A stretch of DNA of 6,250 bases. Source: Symbiobacteriaceae bacterium. GTDB taxonomy: Bacteria; Bacillota_E; Symbiobacteriia; Symbiobacteriales; Symbiobacteriaceae. Under the pieces are notes generated by a model. The model was not told the origin of the DNA. It did not search any database and was given only the letters and a program-made list of their open reading frames with translations. This document shows positions 1 to 5,698 of the stretch, one piece after another (the stretch's first letter is position 1; every line of letters starts with the position of its first letter). Location of the stretch: contig DAHVXO010000040.1 of NCBI GenBank assembly GCA_027356675.1, forward strand, positions 1-6,250, given 5' to 3'. A program made the translations under genes and the position numbers.

Positions 1-980
1 GCCGTGCGGATGGCCTGACGCCCCTCGGTCAGCGCAATGCCGGCCGCGATCTGGATCATGTTCACGGCCTCACGGCCGTTGGTGGCATACTTCTTGACCA
101 CCTCCAGAGCCTGCCGCTCAATGGGGAAGTCGATCTTCTTGGCGGCGTTGGCGGCGATGGTGCCCACCTCCTCTGGCAGGAGGGGTCGAAAAAAGATCTC
201 CAGGCAACGGGAGCGGATCGCCGGAGGGATGTCGTTGGCGGACCGGGTGGTAGCGCCCACCAGCCGGAAGTCGGCGGGCAGACCGTTCTCGAAGATATCG
301 CGGATGTGGGCCGGAATGTTGGGGTCATCCGGGCTGTAGTAGGCGCTCTCCAGGAAGACCTTGCGGTCCTCCAGCACCTTCAGCAGCTTGTTCATCTGAA
401 TCGGGTGAAGCTCGCCAATCTCGTCGATGAACAAGATGCCACCGTGGGCCTTGGTGACGGCTCCCGGCTTGGGTTGGGGGATGCCAGCAATGCCCATGGG
501 ACCGGCGCCCTGGTAGATGGGGTCGTGCACCGAGCCGATCAGCGGGTCGGCGATGCCGCGCTCGTCAAACCGGGCCGTAGTGGCGTCTAGCTCAATGAAC
601 CTGGCCGACTCCTTGAAGGGGGAGTGGGGGTTCTGTTTGGCTTCCTCCAGGACCAGGCGGGCAGCGGCGGTCTTCCCCACGCCTGGCGGGCCATAGACCA
701 GCACGTGCTGGGGGTTAGGCCCACAAAGGGCAGCCCTCAGGGCTTTCAGCCCATCCGACTGCCCGATGATCTCGTCGAAGGTCTGCGGCCTGGTGCGCTC
801 CGAGAGTGGTTCGGAGAGGGACACCTCGCGCAACCGCTGGAGCTTGTCCAGCTCCTTCCTGCTCTCCTTTTCAACGGCCACCTTGCTTCCCTGCTGGCTC
901 TTGAGCAGGTTCCAGAAGTAGAGACCTATCACCACAGCGAAGAAAAACTGGATGAAGGTCAGGATGCTTCCAATGCCCAT
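1..980 (-). CDS. lonB: ATP-dependent protease LonB, N-terminal part (cut by left edge)
   Basis: This is the first 326 codons of a membrane-anchored AAA+ protease; reading continues past base 1, so the C-terminal Ser-Lys protease domain is not visible. Residues 4-26 form one hydrophobic membrane segment, followed by a charged linker. The AAA+ module then shows Walker A GPPGVGKT (97-104), Walker B LFIDEI (183-188), a sensor-1 GATTR (242-246), an arginine-finger RSR (256-258) and a sensor-2 region GREAVNM (302-308). Stretches such as ALCGPNPQHV and ARFDERGIADPLIGSVHDP closely match Bacillus LonB as I remember it. The ATG at 978-980 has GGGAGGG (987-993) six bases upstream. In B. subtilis LonB is about 550 residues and is made in the forespore under sigma-F. 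The gene lies 54 bases after the CDF stop; I see no convincing sigma-F or sigma-A promoter in that gap. LonC or another Lon-like protein is a less likely alternative because the N-terminal anchor and linker fit LonB. Confidence 0.93.
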   Translation of the reverse strand, partial: MGIGSILTFIQFFFAVVIGLYFWNLLKSQQGSKVAVEKESRKELDKLQRLREVSLSEPLSERTRPQTFDEIIGQSDGLKALRAALCGPNPQHVLVYGPPGVGKTAAARLVLEEAKQNPHSPFKESARFIELDATTARFDERGIADPLIGSVHDPIYQGAGPMGIAGIPQPKPGAVTKAHGGILFIDEIGELHPIQMNKLLKVLEDRKVFLESAYYSPDDPNIPAHIRDIFENGLPADFRLVGATTRSANDIPPAIRSRCLEIFFRPLLPEEVGTIAANAAKKIDFPIERQALEVVKKYATNGREAVNMIQIAAGIALTEGRQAIRT

Positions 981-1034
981 AGCAAGCCCTCCCTCGCAAA
1001 CTGACAAGGGTAGTATCTCGCGGGGCAAAGTCAG

Positions 1035-1988
1035 CTAGTCGTCGGGAGCGCCGGCCGATTCGTCGCTCACCGCCGGATTCCTGGTCGCTGGCGCCTCCCC
1101 GAATGAGGTGCCGCTGCAAACTGGGCAATCGCCACCACAGGGCTCGGGGTGAATCAATACGGAAGCGCCGGGAAAGCGCGACTGGATTTCGTCCTCCATG
1201 CGGTCGCATAGGTTGTGGACGTACCCCAGCGACTGGCTGCGGTGCGCCACCAAATGCAGGTCAATGTGGCGCTCCGAACCGGCCTTGCGCGTCCGCAGGT
1301 CATGCCATTCCACGTACTCCGCGGCGTGCCGGTTCAGGATCCGTGCAATCTCAGCCTCTTCCACGTCGGGGAGCTTGACGTCGGACAGGGGCAGTATGGC
1401 CTGCACCAGCAGATCGTAGGCGGCTTTCATGATCAGCAGGGCAACGGCGATGGCCACCACCGGGTCCAGCCAGGAAAGACCAGTGAAGTGGATGAGGATC
1501 AGGCCGCCGAACACCCCCAGGGACGTGTACACATCCGTGGACAAGTGCATTGCGTCGGCTTCCAAGGCCATGGAGTCAGTCTTTTTGGCGACGCTGAAAA
1601 GGTGGCGGGACACTGCCAGGTTGAGGACGGCCGAGCCGCCCATGACCACCAGGCCCAGGGTGACCGCCTCCATCTCCCCGCCGTACCGCAAACGATGATA
1701 GCCTTCAAAGATGATCCAGGCGGAGGCGACGAAGATCAACAGGGCCTCCGCGGCACCGGAGAGGTTCTCGATCTTACCGTGGCCGTACCGGTGCGTGCGG
1801 TCGGCCGGCTTGGCCGCCTGCTGCACCGACCAGAAGGCGATGCCGGCGGCCACCAGGTCCAGCCCGGAGTGGATGGCTTCAGAGATGATGCTCACCGAGT
1901 GAATGGAGAGCCCCACAGCCAGTTTGGCCACTACCAGCAGAGAGTTGGAAAGGACGGAGAAACGTGCCGCGCTCACACGTGGGTCCAA
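1035..1988 (-). CDS. Cation diffusion facilitator (CDF) family metal efflux protein
   Basis: This 317-residue protein is a proton-coupled divalent-metal exporter of the CDF (FieF/CzcD/ZnT) family in the cytoplasmic membrane. About six membrane segments span residues 10-200. The predicted transport site is HxxxD in TM2 (H40, D44) and HxxxD in TM5 (H148, D152), the combination usual in zinc-type CDFs; FieF has Asp at the first position. The TM2-TM3 loop HRYGHGKIENLSG (66-78) is a family signature. The cytoplasmic domain keeps H229 (WHDLRTR), H245 and H280, matching FieF's regulatory metal site, with E282 where FieF has Asp. After it comes CGGDCPVC (C284, C288, C291) and an acidic tail. The start is TTG (1986-1988), chosen because GGGAGG (1996-2001) lies seven bases upstream; GTG at codon 5 is a weaker choice. 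It begins 29 bases after opuCD and may be read from that operon and from its own promoter (2062-2090). Zn, Fe, Mn or Co specificity cannot be settled here. Confidence 0.93.
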   Translation of the reverse strand: MDPRVSAARFSVLSNSLLVVAKLAVGLSIHSVSIISEAIHSGLDLVAAGIAFWSVQQAAKPADRTHRYGHGKIENLSGAAEALLIFVASAWIIFEGYHRLRYGGEMEAVTLGLVVMGGSAVLNLAVSRHLFSVAKKTDSMALEADAMHLSTDVYTSLGVFGGLILIHFTGLSWLDPVVAIAVALLIMKAAYDLLVQAILPLSDVKLPDVEEAEIARILNRHAAEYVEWHDLRTRKAGSERHIDLHLVAHRSQSLGYVHNLCDRMEDEIQSRFPGASVLIHPEPCGGDCPVCSGTSFGEAPATRNPAVSDESAGAPDD

Positions 1989-1992
1989 GGCA

Positions 1993-2016
1993 AGACCTCC
2001 CGCCGCGGAGGGGTCT
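1993..2016 (-). promoter_or_regulatory. Hairpin masking the CDF ribosome binding site
   Basis: On the minus strand AGACCCCTCC, a six-base GCGGCG loop and GGAGGTCT form a stem of eight pairs with a two-base bulge. The 3' arm contains the Shine-Dalgarno sequence of the CDF gene (1996-2001), so the folded mRNA would hide it. The opuCD stop codon (2018-2020) is next to the 5' arm; a ribosome finishing opuCD would open the stem, which suggests translational coupling. No U-run follows, so it does not look like a terminator. The function is inferred. Confidence 0.5.
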
Positions 2017-2017
2017 A

Positions 2018-2758
2018 TTAGCTCCGCTTGTAGGGCTGCCGACTTCCGCGGTACGACCTAAAGGATACGACAGGAGAGTCCGGGTTGCAACGGCAACAGC
2101 GCCGCTGAGCACCTACCTCGATCGGGCGCAGTCCGGCAGGGATCAGCCGCCGCTCCACCGAGCCAAGGCCCAGGTCGGCGATAATGGCCAGCAGGGCGGC
2201 TGGAATGGCACCCGCCAGCACCTGGGCGTCATTGGCCCGGGAGAGGCCACGCAGGATGATGGCGCCCAAGCCGCCGCCCCCTACCAACGCAGCCACTGTG
2301 GCGGTACCGATGGCGATGACTGTTGCCACCCTAATACCTACCACGATGACTGGAAGGGCCAGGGGCAATTCTACCATGTAGAGAATCTGCAGGTCGGTCA
2401 GACCCATTCCGCAGCCGACCTCCACCAGAGCCGGGTCGACACCCTTCACCCCAGTGTAGGTGTTGCGGATGATAGGCAGCAGTGAGTACAGGAACAGCAC
2501 GATCACGGCTGTCGTCCAGCCGATGCCGGTGACCGGGATCAGAAATCCGAAGAAGGCCAGAGACGGCACTGTCTGAACGATGTTCGCCACCGTAAGCACG
2601 GGCGTCTCAAGGGATTTGTTGCGCGTGACCAGGATACCCAGAGGCACCCCAATCATCAGGGCCAAACCCACTGCCCAGGCGACCAGGGTCAGGTGCTCAC
2701 CCGTTCGCTGCAGGATAGTGTCCCAGTTGTGAATCATGAATTCGAGTGTTCGACTCAC
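2018..2758 (-). CDS. opuCD: Osmoprotectant ABC transporter permease, second subunit (OpuCD-like)
   Basis: This 246-residue integral membrane permease pairs with OpuCB to form the channel for glycine betaine, carnitine or choline type solutes. Hydrophobic segments are visible at roughly 23-45, 55-77, 80-97, 132-160 and 176-198. The EAA-type loop that contacts the ATPase lies at about 113-142 (EVGCGMG, then ELPLALP). The conserved block SLLPIIRNTYTG (92-103) is shared word for word with OpuCB. The start is GTG (2756-2758) with AGGGGTGAG upstream; the in-frame ATG at codon 8 has no ribosome binding site. A weak CCCC/GGGG stem (2768-2785) could cover that site. The protein resembles OpuCB through ERRLIPAGL (202-210) and then has a tail of about 36 residues, rich in Arg and Cys (RRCCRCN), that I do not recognise. 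The gene is last in the opuCA-CB-CC-CD order, 58 bases after opuCC. The operon order, not the sequence alone, separates CD from CB. Confidence 0.93.
   Translation of the reverse strand: MSRTLEFMIHNWDTILQRTGEHLTLVAWAVGLALMIGVPLGILVTRNKSLETPVLTVANIVQTVPSLAFFGFLIPVTGIGWTTAVIVLFLYSLLPIIRNTYTGVKGVDPALVEVGCGMGLTDLQILYMVELPLALPVIVVGIRVATVIAIGTATVAALVGGGGLGAIILRGLSRANDAQVLAGAIPAALLAIIADLGLGSVERRLIPAGLRPIEVGAQRRCCRCNPDSPVVSFRSYRGSRQPYKRS
2062..2090 (-). promoter_or_regulatory. Candidate sigma-A promoter for the CDF gene, inside the opuCD tail
   Basis: The minus strand reads TTGCAA (2085-2090), 17 bases, then TATCCT (2062-2067). Each hexamer matches consensus at four of six positions with optimal spacing. 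Transcription would begin near 2055, giving a leader of about 67 bases that includes the hairpin at 1993-2016. The -35 lies within a perfect 8-base palindrome, GTTGCAAC (2084-2091). The element sits in the poorly conserved last 30 codons of opuCD, which would tolerate a promoter. Confidence 0.4.
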
Positions 2759-2816
2759 CAGTTCTCACCCCTAGCAGGCCGGGGGGCGACGGTCAGAAGA
2801 CTACATCGGGCGAGCA

Positions 2817-3746
2817 TCACTTCAAGAGGCCCGCCTTCTGTAGGAATTCACGCGCCGCATCCTCGTCGCTCTTGCCGCCCTCGTCAACCTCATAATTCAG
2901 GCGGGTCATGGTCTTGGTGTCGATCTTGCCCACCAGCTTCTGAATCGTCGCGTCCAGCTTCGGGTATTTCTCCAGGGTGTCCATGCGTACCACCGGCGAC
3001 GCCTGGTAGGGCGGGAAGAAGTGCTTGTCGTCCACCAGGGTCTTCAGGTGGAAAGACTCGATGCGGCCATCCGTAGAGTAAGTCAGCACCACGTCCATCT
3101 TCTTGTCCGCTAGGGCCTTGTAGACCAGACCGATATCCATGGGAACCGTCTTCTTGAACGCAAAGTACTCCTTTGTGAAGGCTTTGTAGCCGTCGGCCGG
3201 ACGCTCCAGCCAGTCGGTGTCTACGCCCAGGGTCAACTTATCGGCAACCTTGGCCAGGTCGGAGACCTTCTCGTACCCAAGCTCCTGGGCCATATCCCCA
3301 CGAACGGCGAAGGCATAGGTGTTCTCGAAGCCGTAGCCGTCGTACCATTTCTGCTTGAACTTATCGGCGAAGCCCTTCTGCACCATGGCCAAGGCCTGAG
3401 CCGGGTCACGGATGGTGTCCTTGACGCCCAGGGCGCCGGTCAGGTCCGTGCCGACGTAACGGCTGGCGGAAATCTGAATCTCGTTGTTCATCATCGCCTG
3501 ATGCACCACGGTGGTGGCGCCGAGCCCCTCGACGACCTCCGCCTTGACGCCCAGGTCCTGCTCAATCAACAGCTTCAACATATGGCCCAACACGATCGGC
3601 TCGGTATAGTTCTGAGCCCCAATCTTGATAACGCCCTTTTCGCCGCCGGAAGCGCCGGCGGTCTTGCCTCCGGTGCAGCCGGCCGCCAAGGCCGCCACCA
3701 GCACCAGAGAAACTACGATAGCCAACACACTGCGCGTTCTTCTCAA
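2817..3746 (-). CDS. opuCC: Glycine betaine/carnitine/choline-binding lipoprotein (OpuCC-like)
   Basis: This 309-residue lipoprotein is the substrate receptor of the transporter, anchored to the outer face of the membrane. Residues 1-23 are a lipoprotein signal peptide (MRRTRS, a hydrophobic core, then LAAGC), with lipidation expected at C24, followed by a Gly/Ala/Lys linker. Residues 38-309 form the OpuAC-type two-lobed binding fold. KIGAQNYTEPIVLGHM (41-56), SRYVGTDLTGALG (95-107), GYGFENTYAFAV (137-148) and LTYSTDGRI (221-229) match B. subtilis OpuCC closely. Y97, Y144 and Y223 lie in blocks expected to line the ligand pocket, where quaternary amines are held in an aromatic cage. The length is typical (B. 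subtilis about 303). The start is TTG (3744-3746) with GGGGGG (3755-3760) eight bases upstream; the ATG at 3761-3763 is out of frame. The gene is 46 bases after opuCB and between the two permease genes, as in B. subtilis opuC. The precise substrate is not determined. Confidence 0.95.
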   Translation of the reverse strand: MRRTRSVLAIVVSLVLVAALAAGCTGGKTAGASGGEKGVIKIGAQNYTEPIVLGHMLKLLIEQDLGVKAEVVEGLGATTVVHQAMMNNEIQISASRYVGTDLTGALGVKDTIRDPAQALAMVQKGFADKFKQKWYDGYGFENTYAFAVRGDMAQELGYEKVSDLAKVADKLTLGVDTDWLERPADGYKAFTKEYFAFKKTVPMDIGLVYKALADKKMDVVLTYSTDGRIESFHLKTLVDDKHFFPPYQASPVVRMDTLEKYPKLDATIQKLVGKIDTKTMTRLNYEVDEGGKSDEDAAREFLQKAGLLK

Positions 3747-3792
3747 CAGTGCAACCCCCCCATAAACTTTTTACCGCGATCGGTTCCCCATC

Positions 3793-4416
3793 TCAGGCCA
3801 CGCGGCTGCCGGCGTGCGGCGTCAGCCGGCGCTCCACCGTCCCCAGCGCCCAATCAGCCAGGAGGGCCAGTACGGTGGCCGGAATGGCCCCGGCCATGAT
3901 CATTTCCGGCCGCACCAGGGTGAGCCCGGAGACGATAAGCTGGCCGAGCCCGCAGGCGCCGATGAAGGTAGCCAGGGTGGCCCAACCGATGACCAGCACC
4001 ATCGAGACTCGAACTCCGGCCATAATGACCGGCAGAGCAGCGGGCAACTCCACCAGAAACAGGAGTTGCATCCCCGTCATGCCCATGCCCCGTCCGGCCT
4101 CCTTGATCGCCGAATCCACCTCCGTGATGCCGGTGTAGGTATTGCGAATGATAGGCAGCAGCGAGTACAGGAAAAGCGCCACGATGGCGGGCAGAGACCC
4201 AACCCCGAAGAAGGGAATCATGAAGCCTAGCAAGGCCAGGCTGGGAACGGTCTGAATCAAGTTGGCCGCTCCGATGACGGGGCCGGAGAGAGACCGGTAA
4301 CGGGTCAGCAAGATGCCCAGGGGTACTGCGATCGAAATGCCGATGATCTCGGCCGTCAGCGAAATGCGCAGGTGCTGGGTAGTGGCGTCTAGAATCATGG
4401 GCCATCGCTCCATCAC
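3793..4416 (-). CDS. opuCB: Osmoprotectant ABC transporter permease, first subunit (OpuCB-like)
   Basis: From the GTG at 4414-4416 this gives 207 residues of a membrane permease paralogous to OpuCD. Hydrophobic segments lie at about 17-38, 47-70, 74-90, 124-152 and 172-192. The ATPase-contacting loop is at 105-136 (KEAGRGMG, then ELPAALP). SLLPIIRNTYTG (85-96) is identical to OpuCD. It ends at VERRLTPHAGSRVA, a usual end for the family and much shorter than OpuCD. The true start is probably upstream: neither GTG (4416) nor the following ATG (4413) has a nearby ribosome binding site, whereas GAGGAG (4444-4449) is nine bases before an in-frame CTG at 4432-4434. That start adds six residues and restores the N-terminus seen in OpuCD (see findings). 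The gap to opuCA is 52-70 bases and holds a small bulged hairpin at 4465-4482 with no U-run. Its role is to form the translocation pore with OpuCD. Confidence 0.93.
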   Translation of the reverse strand: MMERWPMILDATTQHLRISLTAEIIGISIAVPLGILLTRYRSLSGPVIGAANLIQTVPSLALLGFMIPFFGVGSLPAIVALFLYSLLPIIRNTYTGITEVDSAIKEAGRGMGMTGMQLLFLVELPAALPVIMAGVRVSMVLVIGWATLATFIGACGLGQLIVSGLTLVRPEMIMAGAIPATVLALLADWALGTVERRLTPHAGSRVA

Positions 4417-4431
4417 AAACTCGACGAACGC

Positions 4432-4449
4432 CAGGTGAAACGTCTCCTC
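4432..4449 (-). promoter_or_regulatory. Ribosome binding site and probable CTG start of opuCB
   Basis: The minus strand shows GAGGAG (4444-4449), nine bases, then CTG (4432-4434) in frame with opuCB. The conventional GTG and ATG starts lie 27 and 30 bases beyond this Shine-Dalgarno sequence, too far for it to serve them, and no other purine-rich site precedes them. Upstream in the same frame, back to the stop at the 5' side, there is no ATG, GTG or TTG. CTG starts are rare, so this needs protein evidence. Confidence 0.5.
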
Positions 4450-4486
4450 TCCCAGACCCTTAATCCGTTGGTAAGCAACCGGACCC

Positions 4487-5611
4487 CTACGCCACTACAT
4501 GGCTCCAGGAGACCTGGGACAGTGCGTCCACCAGGCTGGTCCGAGTGAGCAGTCCCACCAGTCGCCCTTCAGCGTCGAGGACAGGCAAGTGTTCCAGCCG
4601 GTCCACGAACATTTGCTCAAAGGCCTCCTTGCAGTAAGAACCGGCGGCGACAGTGGGCGTGTCGCGACGCATCACTTCGTCCACCCGCCGCACTTCAGGC
4701 CGGTCAGGCCTGAGCTCGGACGGAGTCACAATGCCTAGAAGCCTGTGCTGCGCATCGACGATCAGCAGAGAGTCAACGCGCTTCTTTTTCATTTGCGCCA
4801 GGGCTTCGGCCGGTCCAGCATGGGGCGCGATGGTAACCGGGGTCTTGATCATTACCTCGTCGACCAGCATGTCGTCGGCGGCCCGCCCCATGCGGTCTCG
4901 GCCGACAAAATTGGCGACGAACTCGTCCGCGGGGTGCCGCAGCAGATCCTCCGGCGTAGCCACCTGGCGGATCTGCCCCTCCTTCATCACCACGATGCGG
5001 TCAGCCATCTTCAGGGCCTCATCCATGTCGTGGGTGACGAAGACGATGGTTTTCTTCAAGCGCTCCTGAAGCCGCTTGAGTTCGTCTTGAAGAGTCTCCC
5101 GCGTGATGGGGTCCAGGGCACCAAAAGGCTCATCCATCAGGATGATCGACGGCTCCGCCGCCAGCGCCCGCAGAACGCCTACGCGCTGTTGCTGACCGCC
5201 CGACAGTTCACGGGGGAAGCGCCCCGCGTACTGCGCCGGGGGCAGGTCGACCATCTGCAGCAGTTCCTCCACCCGGTCCTTCTGCCGGTCCGCCTTCCAG
5301 CCGAGCAGCCTTGGCACCAGGCTGATGTTCTGAGCAATGGTCATGTGTGGAAACAGACCAATCTGTTGAATGACATAGCCGATGCGCCGCCGCAGCTCTA
5401 CGGGGTTGTGCTCTCGCACGTCCTGACCGTCCACCAGGATGCGCCCTTCGGCAGGCTCAATGAGGCGGTTCACCAGCTTCATGGTGGTGGTCTTGCCACA
5501 GCCGCTGGGGCCAATCAGGCATACCAACTCACCTTGCTGAATTTCCAGGTCGATGTCGGCTAGCACTCGATGCTCCCCATAGGACTTGCCGACGCCTTCA
5601 AATCGAATCAA
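4487..5611 (-). CDS. opuCA: Osmoprotectant ABC transporter ATPase with tandem CBS domains (OpuCA-like)
   Basis: This 374-residue cytoplasmic ATPase powers the OpuC importer. The ABC domain (1-235) carries Walker A GPSGCGKT (34-41), Q-loop QQ (82-83), signature LSGGQQQR (136-143), Walker B IILMDEP (156-162), D-loop ALD (165-167) and switch His194. Two CBS domains follow at about 249-300 and 309-363. In this family the CBS pair is a regulatory unit, sensing ionic strength in OpuA and binding cyclic di-AMP in Listeria OpuCA. Length and layout match B. subtilis OpuCA (about 380). The start is TTG (5609-5611) giving MIRFEGVGKSYG, with GGGAGGG (5618-5624) six bases upstream. A longer reading from an ATG at 5779 is rejected because its 56 extra residues overlap the acetyltransferase gene and the promoter and do not resemble an ABC protein. 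It is the first gene of the operon, read from the promoter at 5669-5698. Confidence 0.96.
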   Translation of the reverse strand: MIRFEGVGKSYGEHRVLADIDLEIQQGELVCLIGPSGCGKTTTMKLVNRLIEPAEGRILVDGQDVREHNPVELRRRIGYVIQQIGLFPHMTIAQNISLVPRLLGWKADRQKDRVEELLQMVDLPPAQYAGRFPRELSGGQQQRVGVLRALAAEPSIILMDEPFGALDPITRETLQDELKRLQERLKKTIVFVTHDMDEALKMADRIVVMKEGQIRQVATPEDLLRHPADEFVANFVGRDRMGRAADDMLVDEVMIKTPVTIAPHAGPAEALAQMKKKRVDSLLIVDAQHRLLGIVTPSELRPDRPEVRRVDEVMRRDTPTVAAGSYCKEAFEQMFVDRLEHLPVLDAEGRLVGLLTRTSLVDALSQVSWSHVVA

Positions 5612-5624
5612 CCGCGTCCCTCCC
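5609..5624 (-). promoter_or_regulatory. Ribosome binding site and TTG start that fix the opuCA N-terminus
   Basis: GGGAGGG (5618-5624), six bases, then TTG (5609-5611) on the minus strand. The family N-terminus begins within a few residues of this TTG, and the site lies downstream of the predicted transcription start near 5662, whereas the upstream ATG at 5779 would not be on that transcript. Confidence 0.85.
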
Positions 5625-5626
5625 TT

Positions 5627-5654
5627 CCGTAGCCACTCCAGGAAAGTGGCACGG
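5627..5654 (-). promoter_or_regulatory. 5' leader hairpin of the opuC mRNA
   Basis: On the minus strand CCGT-GCCACT (5645-5654), a seven-base loop, then AGTGGC-T-ACGG (5627-5637) gives ten pairs with a single bulged U. It occupies most of the roughly 50-base leader between the predicted transcription start (about 5662) and the opuCA ribosome binding site, ending a few bases before it. No U-run follows, so it is not an intrinsic terminator. It may protect the 5' end or control ribosome access; it does not resemble any riboswitch I know. Confidence 0.5.
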
Positions 5655-5667
5655 GTTACGACAACCC
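5653..5667. promoter_or_regulatory. Inverted repeat at the opuC transcription start (possible operator)
   Basis: GGGTT-ACGAC-AACCC on the plus strand, two perfect five-base arms around a five-base centre. It lies immediately downstream of the -10 box and covers the predicted transcription start, the usual place for a repressor site. Its arms resemble those of the repeat at 5689-5700. Confidence 0.45.
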
Positions 5668-5668
5668 T

Positions 5669-5698
5669 ATTATAGTATGGAAGTTGTTGGTTGTGCAA
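5669..5698 (-). promoter_or_regulatory. Sigma-A-type promoter of the opuC operon
   Basis: The minus strand has a perfect -10 box TATAAT (5669-5674), 18 bases downstream of TTGCAC (5693-5698), a weak -35 matching consensus only at TTG. The A/T-rich -10 stands out in G+C-rich surroundings. The -10 overlaps the stop codon of the acetyltransferase gene (5670-5672), so opuC is expected to have its own promoter. The predicted transcription start is near 5662. The poor -35 suggests that the promoter is tuned or needs an activator. Confidence 0.7.

Noticed and set aside
981..1034. Possible promoter or terminator between the CDF gene and lonB.
   Set aside because: GATACT resembles a -10 box but has no acceptable -35, no sigma-F type GG-N-N-A-N-A element is visible, and there is no stem with a U-run. 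lonB may be read through from upstream or from a site that I cannot recognise.
1215..2021. Plus-strand open frame of 268 codons opposite the CDF gene.
   Set aside because: It is the complement of a clearly conserved membrane protein gene, low in hydrophobic segments and rich in His, Gln and Gly, as expected of a G+C-rich antisense frame, with no recognisable domain.
3751..3763. ATG at 3761-3763 as a start for opuCC, and GGGTTGCAC here as a third copy of the promoter motif.
   Set aside because: The ATG is out of frame with the signal peptide. The GGGTTGCAC copy lacks the opposite arm, has no -10 box at the right distance, and overlaps the G-rich ribosome binding site, so it is likely chance.
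3814..4405. Overlapping frames on both strands inside opuCB.
   Set aside because: These are out-of-frame shadows; opuCB has the conserved permease segments and family-typical ends.
4465..4482. Small hairpin in the opuCA-opuCB gap as a terminator.
   Set aside because: About six pairs with a bulge and no following U-run, in the middle of an operon that must be read through.
4745..5563. Plus-strand open frame of 272 codons opposite opuCA.
   Set aside because: It mirrors the ATPase coding sequence and has no domain or ribosome binding site of its own; the minus-strand protein has all the expected motifs.
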